Notes under the pieces: generated by a model | Told to the model about the DNA's origin: nothing | What the model saw: the letters and a program-made list of their open reading frames with translations, nothing else | Databases searched by the model: none | Shown here: in pieces, positions 8,072 to 10,120 of the stretch | Position numbering within the stretch: position 1 is the first letter of the stretch | Layout of the letters: every line of letters starts with the position of its first letter | Assembly: GCA_027382625.1 (NCBI GenBank) | Contig: JAJKFJ010025156.1 | Coordinates: forward strand, 1 to 10,120 | DNA: 10,120 nucleotides | DNA from: Tetmemena sp. SeJ-2015 | Lineage: Eukaryota; Ciliophora; Spirotrichea; Sporadotrichida; Oxytrichidae | Reading direction: 5' to 3' | Position numbers and translations under genes: made by a program

Positions 8072-9038
8072 TAAGAGTAAAGAATAAAGCATTAGTAAAG
8101 ACAAATTTTTTTTAAAATCGAGAATTACGTAAATTTGTGGCGTAAATGTGCGATAAATAAATATTCTTGGTTTCTAGTGCCTTTTATTAATTTTAGTACT
8201 TAATTTTTGAAAATCTTTAAAATATTAGAGTTCAAGAAGATTTCCACTCTTACACTTTTAGTCACTTTAAATTAAGATATCATATTCCACCCTCATTGCT
8301 GGTTCGGTCTCTGTCTCCTACTATGTCGTTGTCTTGTTTGATTTTAAAGTTTTGTTTTTCACCCTTAATTATATATTTGGTTATCTTGAGATTGAGAATT
8401 TTAGGGTATGAAATAAATAGTTTGTTCAGTGGTATCTGTGATTTAAAAATGCTGAGATTATTAAACCCATTATACTTGCTAATCATAATTTCCGTCAGCC
8501 TAAAATTAGTAAGACTTTTGAATTAAGAATTTTAATTTGGGAAGACATGACCCTATAAAGGAATTCATGACTATTCAAGACCACTCATAGTAAAATAATA
8601 TAAAGGATGGAAATGGAACTTCAAGTGACACTAATCAACGATAGAGCTTGAGACAAAAACAACGATTTGGGATTTGTTAACTCCATCTTTGAGACTATAT
8701 TAACCTATATGAAATAGATGAAGATGTTACGAAACACCTATTTTTAAGATTCTCGAAAATTAAGAACTAAAATTAATCAAAAGCTTTAAACAACAAAAAG
8801 CATTATTTATCACGCATTATAAAAATTTAATTTCTTCTATATTCCAAAAAATACCCTATAGCATCGAGAGAAAAGAGATTGGAATTTAAACAGACAACTG
8901 AAAATAATAAGTTAAGGGAATAATAAAAGCTATTTGAATCTTGATACAAATGAATTGTCTTGCTATAAACCTTTTATCTTGGCTTAAAAGCAAATTTCTA
9001 TATTAGGAAATAAGAGAAATTGAAAACTATATAGCTTA
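8072..9038. other. AT-rich spacer, probably mostly germline-limited
   Basis: No convincing coding sequence on either strand. The stretch 8280-8530 has short hydrophobic frames on both strands that look like chance openings. The main structure is an imperfect inverted repeat near 8140-8225 and 8738-8820 (separate entry). Confidence 0.5.
8140..8820. mobile_element. Second inverted-repeat element, decayed (MITE-like)
   Basis: 8181-8217 matches the reverse complement of 8746-8783 with about four differences (core TTATTAATTTTAGTACTTAA against TGATTAATTTTAGTTCTTAA). Weaker matching continues outward through GCGATAAATAA/GCGTGATAAATAA to about 8140 and 8820. The arms are about 80 bp and the unit about 680 bp. 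The arms are not evidently the same sequence as those in the IFT140 element. No transposase is seen; either a decayed non-autonomous transposon or a germline-limited inverted repeat. Confidence 0.6.
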
Positions 9039-9050
9039 ACTATAAGGTGA
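9021..9050 (-). other. Possible IES, 30 bp, pointer TGAAAAC
   Basis: TGAAAAC (plus strand) at 9021-9027 and 9051-9057 flanks an AT-rich stretch at the end of the minus-strand gene. It is a multiple of 3 without TGA and its removal does not create a stop, so only the 7-bp repeat supports it. Confidence 0.35.
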
Positions 9051-10120
9051 TGAAAACATCATTCTAGAGTGTTTGGGATCTGTGCAAATGGTGCATTGAG
9101 AATCTGCACACATAGTAAGAGGGCATTAAGGAGGAGTGTTTGAGTTCAACCCATATCTGCAGATGTAGTTTGAGTCCTGCACGAACACGTCATTTCCATC
9201 TCCTGATCCGTTGAGTGTCCAAACTTTACACATACTTTAATTTAAATGTCCACTAATAGAGAGCAACGAGATCTCCTTTAGGATTCTCACAAAAGGCTGT
9301 GTCAGTGATGATGGTAGACTGGTGAAGTGATCTCTCAACTGAGTTGAAGATTCTGACACTCAAAGAGTTGGAGAGTTTAGTCTTTGTATAGGCGCCCATG
9401 AAAGAGAATCCAGCTTCAATGCTTGCGTTGAATTAATTAACAACAGTCTTCTCGTCTTTCTTGACCTCATCCTTGCTCCAACCCTTTTGAATTTGGTGAG
9501 TAATTGGGCCGCTACCATTATATATAGGCATTAAAAATACCAGAGATAACTCTTTCCCACTTAGTTAGGACATCGATCCGCTTCTTTGATATCTGTCCAA
9601 CTTGTATACTTCTTACTTCATGGTTCCATCCTCGATAGACAGGGTCGTTGCTCAAATCAACAGCCTTAGGGCCCATGATAGTGATCAAAATTTAACTCAC
9701 ATTTAGAGCAATCTACTCACCTCTAAAGTAAACCTTTCTTTAAATTGATCAACTTAAAATCAAATGAAAAGTAGTAAAACAGGTTAGTCCTTCTTGGAAA
9801 GAGTGATGAAGAGTCCTTCAGGAATAATCATAGATGAAGCGGCAAATTTGTAGCCGCCCTTGTCAACATGGTGATTTTTTATGTCTTCACTGTCGTACTA
9901 ACCCTCAGCGAAGAGTCTACTGGTGCCTAACTCGAATCTCTCATTGCTAAATATCATCACATACTTCTCATTCTTAGTTAAAATATTTGGTGCTTTTCAT
10001 TTTACTCTTAGGGTCATATCTGTAAAGTTTGATGTGGGATATAATCCCCCAGAAATCAGTCATTTAGCCGCAGTTGTAAGGGCCCACAAGCTCAAGAGCA
10101 TCTAAAAAATGTAGTATGTT
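9039..10120 (-). CDS. Beta-gamma-crystallin-like, possibly secreted Cys-rich protein; partial at both ends
   Basis: The frame enters from beyond the right edge, so the start and any signal peptide are unseen. After removing four pointer-bounded IESs (9978-10011, 9686-9807, 9521-9533, 9222-9252) one frame runs to about 9039. Two similar modules appear: GPYNCGQMTDFWGIISHIKLY, and GPKAVDLSNDPVYRG continuing to WNHEVRSIQV. Their G-P-x(n)-D-x(n)-W/G-x(n)-S-I pattern recalls beta-gamma-crystallin motifs. Next comes a Ser/Thr/Asn-rich, probably beta-stranded part (FNASIEAGFSFMGAYTKTK), a setting seen in aerolysin-like pore-forming proteins. A tail with about six Cys (CRYGLNS, CPLTMCADSQCTIC) follows. 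The pore-forming idea is only a topology guess. No TGA occurs in frame until about 8565, so the true 3' end may lie beyond another IES or elsewhere. Confidence 0.65.
9222..9252 (-). other. IES, 31 bp, pointer TGTCCA
   Basis: TGTCCA (plus strand) at 9216-9221 and 9247-9252. Removal joins VALYQWT to LNGSGDGNDVFVQDS and shifts frame as needed. The insert is AT-rich. Confidence 0.92.
9521..9533 (-). other. Ultra-short IES, 13 bp, pointer CATTA
   Basis: CATTA (plus strand) at 9516-9520 and 9529-9533 with TATATAGG between. Removing 13 bp joins ERVISGIFN to GSGPITHQIQKGWSKDE and is needed for frame; without it the downstream frame is lost and ends at TGA. Confidence 0.85.
9686..9807 (-). other. IES, 122 bp, pointer AGTGAT
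   Basis: AGTGAT (plus strand) at 9680-9685 and 9802-9807. Removal joins IPEGLFIT to IMGPKAVDLSNDPVY, a crystallin-like strand-turn, and resets frame. Smaller internal repeats (AAG, TTGATCA) would require a coding segment of only a few bases, so a single 122-bp IES is simpler. Confidence 0.82.
9978..10011 (-). other. IES, 34 bp, pointer TCTTAG
   Basis: TCTTAG (plus strand) at 9972-9977 and 10006-10011. Removal joins IKLYRYDPK to NEKYVMIFSNERFELG; the unexcised frame meets TGA (GAA TGA) at the end of the insert. Confidence 0.92.

Noticed and set aside
8280..8526. Overlapping hydrophobic frames on both strands
   Set aside because: AT-rich, no recognised motif, inside the inverted-repeat element; likely chance.
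9753..9780. 28-nt GT-AG mini-intron on the minus strand
   Set aside because: The 122-bp IES with pointer AGTGAT explains the whole interruption with one event.

Overview
This window looks like germline (micronuclear) DNA of a spirotrich, probably hypotrich, ciliate. Two observations support this. First, TAA and TAG are read as glutamine throughout long conserved coding regions, and TGA is the only stop. Second, the genes are broken by short AT-rich inserts, each bounded by a 2-8 bp direct repeat. Removing the insert with one repeat copy restores frame and conserved protein sequence every time. These are internally eliminated sequences (IESs) with pointers. The pointers vary and are not all TA, which argues against Paramecium, Tetrahymena and Euplotes. 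The segments lie in linear order, so nothing seen here is scrambled.

Layout: (1) 2-6540, plus strand: IFT140, a subunit of the IFT-A complex, lacking its 5' end. It has ten well supported IESs, one possible 18 bp IES, one clear intron and one insert that could be intron or IES. With the ten IESs and the two intron-like inserts removed, 4143 bases (1381 codons including TGA) stay in one frame. (2) 4013-5946: the tenth IES is 1934 bp long. It holds a transposon-like element with roughly 90 bp terminal inverted repeats, a minus-strand C2H2 zinc-finger reading frame, and two inverted clusters of a 24-bp tandem repeat. (3) 6541-6911: AT-rich spacer. (4) 6912-8071, plus strand: a multi-pass membrane protein resembling the Bax-inhibitor-1/GHITM (TMBIM5) family, with three IESs; 350 codons including the stop after removal. 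(5) 8072-9038: AT-rich spacer containing a second, decayed inverted-repeat element. (6) About 9039-10120, minus strand: a gene open at both ends, with four IESs, whose product has two beta-gamma-crystallin-like modules, a possible beta-rich pore-forming-like region and a Cys-rich tail.

The three genes have no evident shared pathway. In hypotrichs each would normally end on its own macronuclear minichromosome, so their adjacency is germline context and not an operon. No telomeric C4A4/G4T4 arrays, tRNA, rRNA or CRISPR were seen. All identifications come from reading the sequence and remembered family features; no database search was made.
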